Position numbers and translations under genes: made by a program. A model generated the notes under the pieces. It searched no databases, was not told the DNA's origin, and worked only from the letters and a program-made list of their open reading frames with translations. Below, in pieces: positions 23,801 through 38,800 of a stretch of DNA of 64,000 nt. The stretch covers positions 1,280,528 through 1,344,527 of the forward strand of contig CACVBU010000402.1 in NCBI GenBank assembly GCA_902728285.1, written 5' to 3'. The first letter of the stretch is position 1. Every line of letters begins with the position of its first letter. The DNA is from Clytia hemisphaerica (Eukaryota; Cnidaria; Hydrozoa; Leptothecata; Clytiidae).

Positions 23801-26800
23801 TGAAATCATGAATTTGTTTGGTATCGATACAACGTTTCGCAAGGGCATGTCAGACTCAACTAGTTATTCATCATCTGAGAAAAGTTCGATCTCGAGTTCC
23901 TGGGAAGAAAGTGAAAATAGAGAACTCGTGGCGATGATCGAAGGTAAACGCATTGACCTAGAATCAGGAGAAATGACAGACTCAATTTTCATGTTGGATG
24001 AATCACCTTCTACGAAAACTGTCAAGTTGATAGGTACACCATTGCTATGCAACATGGCAGAGTCAGCTGAGAAGCTTCAAAACTTCAAGAATATCATTCT
24101 ATCGAAATCAACCTACCGAAACATATGTCGTGTGTTTGCTGCTGCTCAATGCGAGTTTCGTCTTCTTTTAAATGGTCCACCAGGTGTTGGTAAAACGAAA
24201 ATTATCGAGGAGCTATCGGTAGTTCTTGGATACAAGTGCATCAGAATTAATTTCAGCGCAAATACTACTCTGGAAGATCTAATTGGGTCGTTTATACCAA
24301 AGGTTATCGATGGGAAGCAGAACTTTATATTCGAAGAGGGACCACTACTAAAAGGATTAAGAGAATCGGCTTCTTCTTGGATTCTATTGGATGAAATCAA
24401 CCTCGCACATCCGTCCGTTCTTCAAAAACTCATTCCCATTTTTGCTGGTCACACATCATTTAAAGTTGAAGCAACTGGAGAGACAGTTGACTTGAACAAG
24501 GTCCGTCTTTTTGCGACGAAAAATCCGGAAAGTATTGGTGGGGGTAGAAACAGACTGCCAGATTCGGTTAACTCTTGCTTTACTACAGTGTTCCTAACTG
24601 AACTCACTGAAGAAGAATTTCACTTCATTGGCGGATCAAAAGTTGAAAAAGAACTTGTTTTCGAGGATCACTTGGGTGAAGAGTACGTAACTAAGATTCT
24701 ACATTTCCACTGTAATCTGGCTCGAATAATGAAAAATCGATCTTTGGGTGACAAAAAGGATATGGTGAATCTCCGGGATTTAGAGAAGATGATTACAGTA
24801 ATCAAAACTACTTCTGAATCACATAGACTCAGTAGTAGCAATTATCAACAAAAACAAAAAGATGAGGACGGAAAAGACAAAGCAAAGGGAACAACATTGT
24901 CTCATTCTCTCACTATTGATGCCCTACGGACTTGTGCAGAACTGGTATATTCAAAACGATTTTCGAAGGAAAAAGACCGATTAGAAATAGCAGAACTGAT
25001 TGATTGCTATTTCCCTCGTCAAACTGAGACAGTTTTGCTTGGAGAGGAAGTAGAGACCGATTTTGACAAATACGTCCGCGTAGGGTTTCTTTTTTTGAAA
25101 AAAGGAGATCATATCGCTCAATCTCACACGGCTCCCTTCTACCTGACGAAGGCTATCGTAAATAACATGATAGCAGTATCAGCAGCAGTTAAAACAATGT
25201 TAACTATTTTGATCCAAGGTGGAACCTCTTCGGGGAAAACAGCGCTGGTTGTCAACTTGGCAGGACTTTGCCAGCAAAAAATCATCAATTTTCAGATGAC
25301 AAAGGATACAACAACAAGTGATTTACTTGGGTCATGGACCGTCAGTAACAATCATATCATTGGGCAGAGGCTGGAGAAAATGCTGAAAACTGTCTTCAAG
25401 GAGCTTGTGGATTTCGCAATCCAGTTCTGTAATTCAAAAGAAGTATTTTCGCTGATAGCAACTTTCTTTGTTAATTGTCTTTCTATAATCAAAGACAAAG
25501 AAAATATTGAAAGTGGTGACGTCCCTATTGCATGTGAAAGATTCATTGCTACATTTAAGGAAATAAGCAGACTTCTCGGTGGAGATCACAAACGCGAAAA
25601 GTCATTCCTCTTACTCCAAACCAATTGCATCAAATTTGAAACACTATTACAACAACTTAAAAGTTCAGATGTAAGCTTCATTTCTATCGAAGGACCACTG
25701 GTAGAAGCCATGCGAAAAGGATATTGGTTCATGATTGACAACGTAGGAGAAGCTCCGGGAGATGTCATGGAAAGGCTTAATTCCCTCTCTGAAGCTACGT
25801 CGACACTCTCTTTGTACGAAGGTTCAAGTAAAGAAGTTTTATCGAGAGAAAATGGAGGAATTCATAAAGATTTTCGTTTGTTTATCACTTACAACACAGA
25901 AGCCAAAAACAAAAATATTCCGAGTCATGCATTCTATAATAGGTGCATTGTTCTGAACCTCGACCAGATTGATGAAGTACCAAAAGACAAAGAGAAACCC
26001 TGCTTTGAACAATGCAAAGCATTTGATATTCTTGTTGAAGACCTTAAAGGAGTTGATCATTCTAGAAATATTGCTAATATTCTTTTGAAAGTCCACTTCA
26101 CAGCAAGTGAATCGTTGAAGAAAAAATCTGTGCAGACTTTACAAGGCTACTCTTTCAATATTTGGAATCTTCTAACAGCATCCAAAATTGTAAAATCTAT
26201 GATGACACAACGTAACAATGAAGACACGAATCTAATTGATGCGTTATCGGTATCTGTTCAAAATAGCTATTGTGATGGTCTTACAGATTTTCAAAGCAAA
26301 ACGAAAATAGCTTCAAGCTTTATCCATGCCTTGAAAGAAGAAAAACAACTCTTCAAATCTGTCACTAAAGCTTCTTTGACCGAAAATTCGTCAGTATCAG
26401 TGATTTATTCATTAGTTGGAGACCTGGTTTGTAATATGGTAAACTTCATTTATCAACAACTTTCAATACTTGATCTCAGTGCCTTCAAACAGAAATGCCC
26501 TCAAAGTATACAGATTGAGCTCATTCAAAGCTTGGAGCCCATCGTTGGTAAGATAGAAGACGAGTCGCAAGTGATTACATCTCTGGAAGCCTTTTTGAAT
26601 GCAACTGACAAATTTTGGAAGGCAAAAACACGAAGTTATCTTATCAGCACCACGAAGAGCCTTACCTCAAAAATATGCTCAAAGCTTTACAATTATGCGG
26701 TCAAAACTTCTTTCATGGATATTGACCGACGCTGTCAAATCATTGAGTCGACAACGAATTATACAAAATCCCTTGCAGCATCTTTGAACGTCTTAAAGTA

Positions 26801-29800
26801 TGTATTAACGCAATATCAGCAAAACAACCAATATTGTATTGAGTGTATTGAGCTAAAAAAAATGGCCCTTGAAATATCAAACCGTTCTTCCTTTATCAAT
26901 TATTTGGAACCTCTCAATAATCCAAACTTCAAAGTTTTGTTGGATGCCATGGCAGAACTTTTATCAAGAAAGGAGAATGACCGAACAGAAACCAAATCGT
27001 GTCAAAAGCTGGCTTTCGACATCAGCAGTTTGGAAGCTGTTTACAGACTTCCAATCATCACCAGTGCTGAAACAAGACAAAGTTCCATTCTTCAAATTTT
27101 AAATAAATGGTCTCTCGAATTACAAGGTAGACAAATTTTCGAGATTCTTGTCAAGACGGAGTTCATGGTAATGAAATTTGCATTCGTTTGTAAGATACCT
27201 CAATTCTTTTACTTTGAGCCGATCAATTCAATTAATCTCGCCTATTTGGTTCAGATGAACTGTACATCGAAATTGAGTCAGCTTTTTTCCAAGCAGAAGA
27301 AGTCCATGGAGAAATTTATGACGAAGTTGAAACACAAAGTCTTTTCGACATCCGAAATTGTTGATGAGCATTTATACCAGGAATGCAAAGAAATGGTTGA
27401 AAGCTTAAAACGCCTCACCCGTACTGACCTGATTACCAATTGGACATCCAAATTCAACGACCAGAAATTTTTAGATTTTTATCATTTACCATTGATTGGT
27501 AGTGTACTTTCGGATGATAACGTAGAAGTTATTATTGACGTAGTGTTTTTCTTCAAAATAGCTTTGGAAGCTCACAAACACTTGGGAATCAAAATAGTTC
27601 TGTACGATGGTAATGATTTTGATTACCTTGCTATAACTAAGGATCGTGAATGCTTGAACTATTTGCTTATATCGCCTAGTGAATCTGAGATAATCTATGT
27701 CAAGCGCAAAGCATCCTCAGCTGAAATTACATGTTTCATTACGTCGAAAATTTCATCCGTTCCAAAGCTTCTCAAAATGGCATACCGAAATTCGAAAATC
27801 GAGCCAACATTACGTAAAATCAAGCTAGCTGTACCGGAAACCTTCGAGCGGAAAATTTTCTTCACCGTGTCGTACGTGGTGGAATCCCTAAGAAATATTT
27901 CTTACGAACCAGATTCGACAATTAATTTGGAAATCCCAAAAGATGCATACCGAGAAATGGAGAATCAAAGCCGAATTTACATCAAAAGAATGAAAGGGAG
28001 GAGGAAGGCTTCGCATTCTTTTTCAATCACTGAAGCCTTTCAATCATTTGAAAATGTAATGGCGCAACTTAATACTAAAAATAAAGATGAAAAGAAAGTT
28101 GATTATTTGAATGAGATCGGTTCAAAAATAACACGTGAATTTTACATGATGAAAGAATATATCAAGCCAACATCATTACTGGAAGCTGCTCAATTAGACA
28201 TCATGTTTGAAGAAAATAAAGAAAATCTTACTGGCATAGATCTTATCCAACAATTTCGACAATCAAGCTCATCAGATTTTCCTAACATTGACAGCTTTAT
28301 AAAAACACGAAATTATTTAAACCAATGTCAAAAAAGTATAGATGATTTATGCAAACATGAAGAATCAGAAAGATCCTATAGAAAAATCGAAAGTTTCGAG
28401 TTTGTTTCTAAGGTCTTTCAACACCTTTTTGAACCACTGTTTGAAATCTCTCGTACTGGTGCTATCATGCTAGAAAATCCAACCGAAGAAAGCTCTTTCA
28501 AAGCATCCATTTATTGTTTTCAAAACAAATACAACCAAGTCTTGAAAGAAAATTCGGTGGGTAGCCCAATTTCTAAATTGAGCTTTGACTTTGACGATGG
28601 GTATGCTCAACCAAGACCTCTCGTATCGGATATGAGTGATGTCTATCAAGAATCTGAACAGCAAACGAAAAGAGAAAGCATGAAATTACGTCTCATCGAA
28701 GAATTGAAGGCACTCAACCAAAAAGCTCTCGAAAATGGATTCAGCGAATTCCTTCCTCAAATTGCCAAATTAATTTTAACCATCACCAACTCAACAACAA
28801 TTGAAGAAATTAATAGCAAATATTGCGACATTGATTTGATCAGGAAAAGAATTCAAAGTTGCTGTGAAGCTGCAGATTGTGATAAAAATATCGATTTCTT
28901 TTCAATTAACGGAATTGACGAGCCCCCTACACCTCCCAAGGAGATCAAATTGCACCCTTTGATTAACAGAATTATTTTCGAAGGTAAATTTCCAGAACTC
29001 AAATTCGAAGCTTTGGAAGAAACAGGTCAATTTGATTTAAACGAATTTTCTGATCAGCTTGCTAATCTAGCTAAATGCAGGAATATCAAACTTGCCGTGG
29101 ATTTGATTCAAGACATTAAAATCATGATGGATAGTAAGTCTGAAATTGATGACATTTTGGAGGAGGTACAAAGCTTGGAATCTGTCATTGATTTTCCAGA
29201 TTGCTTTACAATGACGAACAAAATTAAGGCATTCACAAAAGAGAAAAATCACGGTGCTGCCAAAAAAGAATTTGACAATTTAATTTGTCGATTGCTGAAA
29301 GAAAAAATCACATCCCTGAACAAGTTGAAATCTTTTACACTTTTTGATATTGTCAATTTCCTCGATATAAGTGGTCATGAAAAACCCATCAAACTTGGAG
29401 AATATGGCACAAGATTCAAAGAGGTGCAGCAAGCAAAGCACGTTTTGAACCAACATATCAATCTTTCCGACAGAAATGGGAACTTCCTCTTCAGCATGGA
29501 GTATATGTCTTTGGGTGACATTTGTTCGAGTTTATCAGGATCAGTTGACTCATTATCGATGTTCAAGGGGGAAAACTTTATCAAAGGTATGGAAGCAAAG
29601 GTTGATGGATTGGTTCTGACTGATAAGTCAGTAAAAGTGTTAGCTAATGATTTATCTGACACTGCTGAATTAATTCAAAGAATAAAGTCAACCGAGACAG
29701 TTGATACAAGAACGTATGCACCATTCAACTCACTCGCAAGCGTGAAAATGTTGAAAGCGCTACATTCACATTGGAACATTATCCGTAATACCAATGAAAA

Positions 29801-32800
29801 ACAAGTGCTCCAGACATTTGAAAAAACTGTTTCAAAGCATGTTAGAGAATTGGAAATAGCAAGTAGCAAAAAGCTTTATATTAAGGAGTGTTCAGACAAA
29901 CTTGATGAGTTAAGACGGGAAGAAAAAAAGGAAAATCAAGAATTTGACAAGGACTTCAATCGTCTGCAAATGAAATTGAAAATTGGTCACCAGAAAGCTG
30001 AAGAAAATGCTAAGATAAAACATCAGCAAAGCGAGTTGAGGAGTGCTTACAATAAACGAGTAACAAAATTGCAAACTGACATACAAGAGTCAGACAAAGA
30101 ATTATCAAGTCTTCAAAAAGAAATTGCACACGAGCAAAAAGAAAACGAAAATAAAATCGAAGAAAACTCAAAAGAATTATGCAGAGATTTTTTTAAATTG
30201 ACTCGTAATACGTACGCACAGCTTGGTGTTATTATCAATGCATCAACGGTATTGTCTGGCAAAGACACTGTAAATGAAGACTGTTATGAGAAATTGAAGA
30301 AAAATATGAACAACACGGTATCAGAAGAAACGAGGAAACGTTTTAAACAAAAACGAAACGAAATATCACAAGCTATTGGTGAACTAGAAAGATTTGACAA
30401 TGCAAATTTCTTTGCTAAAATCTCAGAATTCAAAAATACCTCACCAAAAGTATTTCAGAACATCAATGATTTGGTCGATTTAGGGAAATGCCTCTGCTTA
30501 AGTTTTTCCCGATCTTTTGATCAAATACTTCTCAGCTCCTCCAAATCAAACGAAGAAAAAGACCTAACCTGTCGGTTTCAAAATCTTCTTAAAGACATCA
30601 AACCTTTCCTGTCAACTGATGAAGATACTCTTCTAGAAAATAAAGAGGATTTTGAGAACTTCATATTAAAGCCCTTTTCCACCATGATTGAAATGGAATC
30701 AAAAATAGAGAATATGTCAACTATTTTTATCATTTCCTACAACCAAACTCTTACTTATATTCGTCAATATATCATGGCTTTTATGGATAAATTCTACCCG
30801 GATATCTCTGAACCGGACCAGTCAAAACTAAAAGACCTTGGTGTCAACATGGCAACAAAAAGTCTAAGTGAAAAAGCGTTGCTAGTTAAGCAAGTGACCA
30901 TGAAAAGGGAATGTATGGACTGTTCAAATGATGTCATTTCCTTGTTTGCCATGTCTGAGTATCTAGACGATTTCGAATTGAATGAAGGTTGTGATGACAG
31001 CGAAGAAGGAATGATCAAATCTTTGATTAGTTTGTCAAATTACGTCAAAGGATTCACCAAACATCTACAAAAGCTTTCATCGACTTTATCCAATGAGAAT
31101 TGTAGCCCTCGTGAGCTTGATAAGTTGATCAAACTGTATGAAGTAACACGTAAAGTGTATAATTTAGAATGTACTGACCAGACCAAGATTTTTATGGAAG
31201 TCAGCAATCATTGGGCACGATGTATCTCCGGTGTACTTGTTTACGGTCTTAATGAATATAGGTCGTTCCATGGGGGGACATCACTTGAAAAGTCATTTCA
31301 AGACTTCGTTGAGACACTGGATACTCACAGATGTAAGATCAAAAGTGCCCTAAAAGTACAAAGTCAAATTACATTTCAAATATCTACATATTTTGTCAAG
31401 ATCATTTTATTGTACAATGTTCAGAAAACTCGCAGAGAAATAAAATGTCGCTTCAATGAAATAGACGAAAGAGAACGTGAAGTTAAAATGGGTCAGTTTT
31501 CAATGCAGTGTCTTTACCTAAATTTTTTGGATAGCTGTACCAATCAACTTGGGATGAATGCGATAGAAGGATTTGTAAATGCGACGGATTATTCAGACAG
31601 CAGTTCGAGATTTGAAACATTTGTATTGTTAACATTGGAAAGAATGGAAAGAATCCTGAAATTGGCTCAACATCCAGATGATATTAACCATTTGGAGTCA
31701 AACATTATGGATTCACTCAATAGTGTATTTTTGCAGGACATTGTCATGCAACACTTTTCGACACTAAAGAATCTGCTAAATGAATTCTTTATCAATGCAA
31801 AAGATCAATTGCTCTTAACCAAATTGCAACAGATCGTTTCTCGTTGGGGTGAAATAGTAGAGAACATGAAATTTTGGCAGAAAAGCATTTTAGAAGAAAA
31901 GTTCAAAAAGGAAACAATGCAAGTTAACAAGTACAACGAAGAAATTGAGCGTGGAAATGAAAAACAACTGGAAATCTTTCAAGAGAGAGTGCGTGGTGTG
32001 AGGGAACGTGTCCACTCCATATTTCAAGAAATTCGGCAACTTGATCATGACCAGAGTCATCATAGACAAATCGATTCAAATCATCTATATTTCAAGTTCC
32101 TTTCTTACGTAAAACGTTTCAATCACATCCTAAAAACCAACCTTCATTCTCATTTCAATGTGTATTTCAAAATCGCCATACATATGAACAAATTCAAACT
32201 CTCCCCATACATCGATGTAGATATTGACTGGGCGAACCTTAACTGTAGAATCTTTCAAAACGGTTCTTCAAAATGTGATTTTTCGTTTTTGTATCCAAGT
32301 CGAGGCTGGCTGCCGCTTTCATATTGGAAAGAAACAAATATCAATCAAAAGATTGATTTCAACATCGAAGTGGTGGAGAGACCAATCAAGATCGTTATCT
32401 CAACGCCAAACAGAGAAATCCTTTTTGAATATGATTTTTGGATTCAAAGTATGGGCGTTGAAGAGAAAACCAAAATGTCGTTTAGGTCTCCAAGATCCGG
32501 TTACGTTATGTCATCATTGGACTTTACGATCGCTTGCTCTCCAGTCGTATCTTTAACTGAAGATATTCAAAGTAAATTTGTATTTGACAGAATGCACGAG
32601 CCTAACATTGAGAAAGCTACCGACTGCATACAGGAAAAGATACGTCATTTACCAAAGGATCTCGTTGAGCCTACAGAAAAAGCAAAAATAAAACATCATC
32701 AACTCAAACATCCAAATCATGATTTGCGTGAGTCTGAAGCATTCAACGTGATGAGGCGATACACAGAACGTGCATCTAGTGCATATGACGGCAAAGCAAG

Positions 32801-35800
32801 CTTTGACGATGAAGACTTGAGCGATCCTGATAAAACCTTTGAAACCATATTGTCGGGAAAACGTAAGCTAGAACAGCGTGAAGACTCCCTAAAAGATTTC
32901 AAAAAGTATGCTTCCCAAATTGATGCTACCTTTTTCAAAGCAAAGATGAAAGTCACATGTTCAAATGATTTCCTTATGGAGTCACACTCCAGTAATCAAG
33001 GGTATTCATTGAAACCATTATCTGCAGTTTGGGACGATGAGCAAAAGGAGCTGTACCGAGATTTTACAGAAAGTTTTTATCTTTTCTGGGGTCATACTGC
33101 CAGCAAAAAATATTTATGTGAGCCTCTACTTGAACAGATGTGTACTTTGATTGAAATACTATCATACATCCATATCGGTAAAATTGATGAATATATCAGT
33201 CTTATTTATAAAATGAAGAAACAGAAAATCCAGCAACAATCGATTACATCAACCAGTAGTCGCCTTTCCAACAGAAAGTCTGAAGTAGACAAATTACATA
33301 GGGCGATAGATATGGATGGAATTTCAAAGCCGTTTATAGAACATCTACCAATCGACTTAAAAAAAGTCGAAGTTGATGATGGTAATGTTTTGAAGATTCC
33401 AGAGATGCTCAATAAAGAATGTGTTTTGAAGGTCAGCTTTGGCGAATCTATATCAAATGTAGCATCCAAAAAAGTCCAGGATTCATTCATAATTTTGGAC
33501 AACCGTGGTGAAGACTGCAAATTCGAATTTTTGGATTTACCTAAGTATTGCAAGGTTTCACATGCCTATGGAGAAATCAAAGCCAAAAAACAAATGACCA
33601 TCCACTTTGATCCGGATAATACCATCAAAGAAGTAGGTGAACTGAAGAATATTGTCCGACTCAAAATATCGTCAAAATCAGACGACGTTGTTATGCAGAT
33701 CGAGATCATTAAGCGCGTCAATGAACTGAAGCCAGAAGATGTGATGACTGGTTTCAAAAGAAATTCTGGTGATTCGAATTATGAAATGGATTTAGGTGAT
33801 GTATCATCAGGGAAGACGATATCCGGGAAAATATATTTGCAAAATCCCTATCCGATTCCACTTAGAATGAAACTTGAGAACTACTCTTGCAATCTCAAAT
33901 TCAATGTTGATGAAATTATCATAAAGAGAAATGATAAAACGTCGCTTGATTATGAATTTCAATCAGAGTATACAAGCTACGGAAAGGAAGAACTCAAATT
34001 CACTGTACACTTCTCCAAGTCATTGCGATTCACTATGATCATTAAGTACTTTCCGAAAAAATCAAACGTGTTGGTTGATTACAAATCGAGGAAAATTACA
34101 TCCACAATAACACAATACCTCATTCCTTCGGATTCACCAATCATCTTTAAAGACCTTTCTTTTCATAATAACGGGGACTGTCCACTGATTCTGTCAATTA
34201 AAATTGAACGAGGTAAGCACAACAGTACCTATAAGATCAAGGAAGAGTTACTACAAGGAGATACCCGAGAACCATCCATAGAATTCTTTTCAAAAATGGA
34301 GTGTAAAGAAGAGATTAATATCGAAGCTGTTATCACCGATAGGGCTTTGACGGTAGTAAAAAGATTCGAATTGACTATAAATGTTATTTATGCATGGCCA
34401 AAGGTTTCTTTGAAATCTTGCCAAATTCAGTTTGATGCTCGAAAAATGATTGGAAATGTCTACACCCATATAATTTCATTGGATTGCGGTTCAGGTGAGC
34501 CAGTTATCAAATCAACTGATTTTGATGGAAGAGTTATGGAAGAAGATTTAAGGGTTATGAAGTCAAAGAAAAATGTCATCGATGTTAAAGTTATTCCTGA
34601 TGGTGTCACCGAAAGTTATCGTTTAAAGATGAATACAAATTGTGAGAATCAACCACTGACCTTCATATTAAAGGCCCATTACAGCTACCCAACTGTTAGA
34701 GTAAGCCCGACGGTGATTTGCAACAATGAAGTGAAAATTACATTTGAGAGCAATAAAGATCGCTATGAACTAAGACACAGAGTTCAGCAGGTTTCTTCTG
34801 AAGGGAGATGGAAGCAAATCAACTCGTTTATAACAAAAAGCAATCCGCTTACAATTGACAGCAAAGCATACAATTTGAATTGCATTGTAAAAATGTCACA
34901 TTTTTGTGTTTTCGAATTCGAGCCAAACAATCATCCAAAGATCATGATACCAATCATCCCCTCGGACCCAAAGATGGAACCTATTTATTGCCATTCACAA
35001 AAATCAGATGTCATCGATCATTACATATCACTCCTAAAGTGTGCAGATGAAGGCGATATCAATTTAACACCTTATATCATTAACCTAATTGAAGCACTTG
35101 CGAAAGGAAATGTCGTTGAGTTTCAAATGCTACAAGAGGCTTCAATGAATAAAACGATTCCCCTTATATCGAAACGCAATCAAATCACAGGGAATAAAGA
35201 GTCTAAGATATTCAAAAATATCGAGAGCTCGCCACTGAAGTACATCTTTTTGTTGGCCAAGCTAGAACGGCAGGGTATGGAACACATTCAGTTGATAATG
35301 AAGATCTTCTTACATTTTTTTACCACTTCATCAACCGACCCAAAGATCAGAAATTTTTCAGAGTTTCAACGAACCGAGAAAGATATTTTGCGTTTCATAA
35401 AAGATTGGGTTATCACAGCCATTATACCTTTTTCGAAAGCTTCAAAGCCGATAATCGAAATCCTCGACGCCTTGATGAATTTGAAAGAGTCAACATTATC
35501 GTCTCCATCAGTTAAAATATCCAAGATTGTTGATTTTTTGAAGAATATTGATGAGTACGTTAACCAGTTTAATGAGACTGGTCAATACGAAAGATTTTTA
35601 TCTCTATTGAAGAAAAGTGGAATCGAAATGGATCAATCTACAAAAATTCACACTCCAGTTGGACGCCTTATGTCTTTGGAGGATGGTCACGATCATTTAC
35701 AAATAACCAGAGAATTGATTCAAAAGTATGGAGAGGAACCAGCACAAAACAGATTTCTGGAAGTATATAAAGATCTGACTAGACTTTTTGGGAAAGACGG

Positions 35801-38800
35801 AAGGAAGCTAACGGATTTGATTGAGCTCTCAAGTTTCATGATTGGTCGCGAAAACACATCATGGATTTTGACATTACATGACAAACTTCTGGCATACCTG
35901 GATGAAGAAGATAAAGAACACGACATTCTTAAAATGATGAAGTTTGCAAGCCAATACTTAAACATGAAGAGTAGCGTTTGCAAAGAGATTTTCGACAGAT
36001 ACCATACTCTTCATCAAGCATTCAAGATCGATACCACTGCCAGTTTTGATATTGATGATCAATATACAAAGCAATTAGACGATTTGCTATCTCTCTTATG
36101 TGAAGCCGAGAATGAAAAACTCATTGAAAATTTTTCTTTATCCATTAAAGAGCTTGACGTTTCAAATCAGCTCCACCTTATTAATGGAAATTTGAATATC
36201 TCAAGGAATTGGAAAAGTTTATCCAGAAATTTTCAAGTAACGACTGGAAAATAGTGTTTGATCTTTTCAGAATCCTTCATCCAATAGCTAATAGCCAAAG
36301 GTCAAACGACATGATCAAGTGGCCAAAAAAATCATTCGTCTCTTTCTACCAGCGATCAATACTGACAAGATATTCAACATTGTCTTTCATACCTGGTCAG
36401 TGATGGTAAATATGGAGCGGACACCACCAGTTGCAGAAACTCCTAATCCAATAGAAAAGACTGTCGAAGTTCTACTTTCCAGATTATCTCACAGTGATAT
36501 TGTAATAACCAAATGGTATCAGCAGCTTTTACCTTTTGTTCTGAAAGAGTCAGACGTGGACGACGAAACTTCAAAAACAGTAGTGCTAGTCTTGGCCGTT
36601 GTGGAGAATTTCATTGTTAACAGTCAAAGAATAGCAAAAGAATTTCACCTGGAGCATATATTTAACACTATCCAAATCTTTATTAATGAGTTTGGGATAG
36701 CGAAAAATCCTGCCCATCTTGACCTTATCAAACAATGTGTCAAACTTTCAGAGTGTAAAAAACTGCAGCTTGAGCATATGTATCAATTAATCGCACAGCT
36801 AGCATGCACCGAAGAAATGCAGACATCTGGGAAAATCCACCTAATCATATATGCCTTCGAGGAGGAATCGAAATTGAAACCTTTTCTGAAAACCGAATTG
36901 GCAATTGAGGCTGCGAAAAAAATTTTTCAAGCGAAAGACATGTTTTCTGCAACAGTACAACTCGCTTTAGAGAAGAAAAAGCTAAGACTTGCATTGGAGA
37001 CTCACAAAGAAGAAAAAGGGGAAGAGTGGACAGATGAAACCAATATTCTTAATTTCATGAGAAATAACGACAGTAGTGAGGAAAGTCAAGATTTCTTTGC
37101 TCTAGTCGAATATATTACCATGCTGAAGATTCATCGCACTCATAAATCAACTCAACTGCCATTTTTCATGTCTCTTTTAAAGAGCCTCCGAAAAACAAAG
37201 CTTTGCCACGAATGTATCGATTTTGTTCAGAAGATATCCGAGGGTTACGTTAACCCAAACATTCCTAAGGTAGTCAAAACATTGACGAAAGATGAGAAGA
37301 ATGTGTACTCTTGTGTATGTCTGGTTTTGAATGTTGCTGTGTTGAGTAATCAAAGTGGGGATTCTAAAGACGCCGTCTTACAAAGAATCATCCGTCATAT
37401 AAAGTCAATTGGCCGTTGTGAAGAAGACACAGTTTTGTTGGAAAACAACTCTATCATGAGAGAGACAATGGAATCGACAGGAGCAATCAACTACATCATC
37501 ACTAATCTACTTGAGAATGGTTTTGATCTTAACAGCTTACCTCTATCCAAATCTGGGCTAATAGCACTCTTGAAATTGTACGAAGTGATCCATGTACGAG
37601 GATGTTATCAAGAAGAAATGACGAGGGTAACAGATTACCTATTTACTCTTCACCAAGACTTTGAAAAAGAGTATTCAAAGAATCAAATAATTAAAGGGAT
37701 GTATACGGCAATCGGTGCTTTAGCGAAACAAGACAAATTCCTGGTCGATGTTGTAGCAGCCCTGCTATTGACAATATGCCTTGAAAATATCAAACCTGAA
37801 GTCGAAGAAAGAATTGTTAACCATGATCTGCATATGGAACTGATGGCAATATCCAACTTCAACGTTGGAGCTGCATTAAGTGATCTACTGAGTGATTCTT
37901 CGATCTGTCACGAAACTAAAAGTAGTGGAAGCTTATCCTACGAAGAAAAAAGTACAGAAGGGATTGTAAAGCTCGATTCAATTAAAGCGTATCGACATCG
38001 TCGAGAATCTGAAGAAGAGGATAATTCGGACATTAACTTCTTTGAAGGGCAAAAAATCGAAAAAGATTTGATTGAAGTTCAAAAAGATATCGCTAATCTG
38101 TGTGAACATCGAATTTTCAAGCTCAAAAAGGACATCGAGACTCTCCAAAAAATCAAAGCCAAGGAAACCATTGAAATTTTGCACAACATTTACTTAGCAA
38201 ACGACAAGATACAGCAGATAATACATACGGTTTTGTTGAAACCTCGAGTGGTTCCCAAGAATGCATTAAATGAGACAATGCAACTTTTATACAAAATGTA
38301 TTCCATCCTGAGAATGGTTCGTAGAGCCTGGTTGGCAAAGAAGCTTTCAGGAATCTTTACAGACGAATTGACAATTCTAAACGATCAAATCAAGTTCAAC
38401 ATGAATAAAGTTATCGATATTCTTGAAGACAACCACCAATCCCAAGTCATCGACGAGTTAAAGCAACTGGAAGTCAAATTAAAGCTCAGAAACGACGTAG
38501 AAGATTATGAAATACCAAAAAGATCTGGAGCCGATGTTGCACGTGACCGTATTGGAGAATCAGGAACGAGGTCACGTAATTCCAGTTCTGCTTTTATGGG
38601 CAGGATACAGACAGCAGTGTTTAAAGACGAAACTTCAACGATTTCAGTAAACGAAAATTTGGGTAGTCGCTGGCTTCCTGATGGAAAAAAGAAGAAAAAT
38701 GCCAAGCTTCTCACTGGCGGTCCTTCATCTACCCATAAAGTTTACAAATTGTCAACTGACAAAATAACGTCGACAAAGGTGTTACACATCAAAGAAGGTT

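Noticed and set aside
32224..32556. Frames overlapping the giant exon on both strands (19073-39483)
   Set aside because: Shadows of the long frame; composition follows from its codon use.
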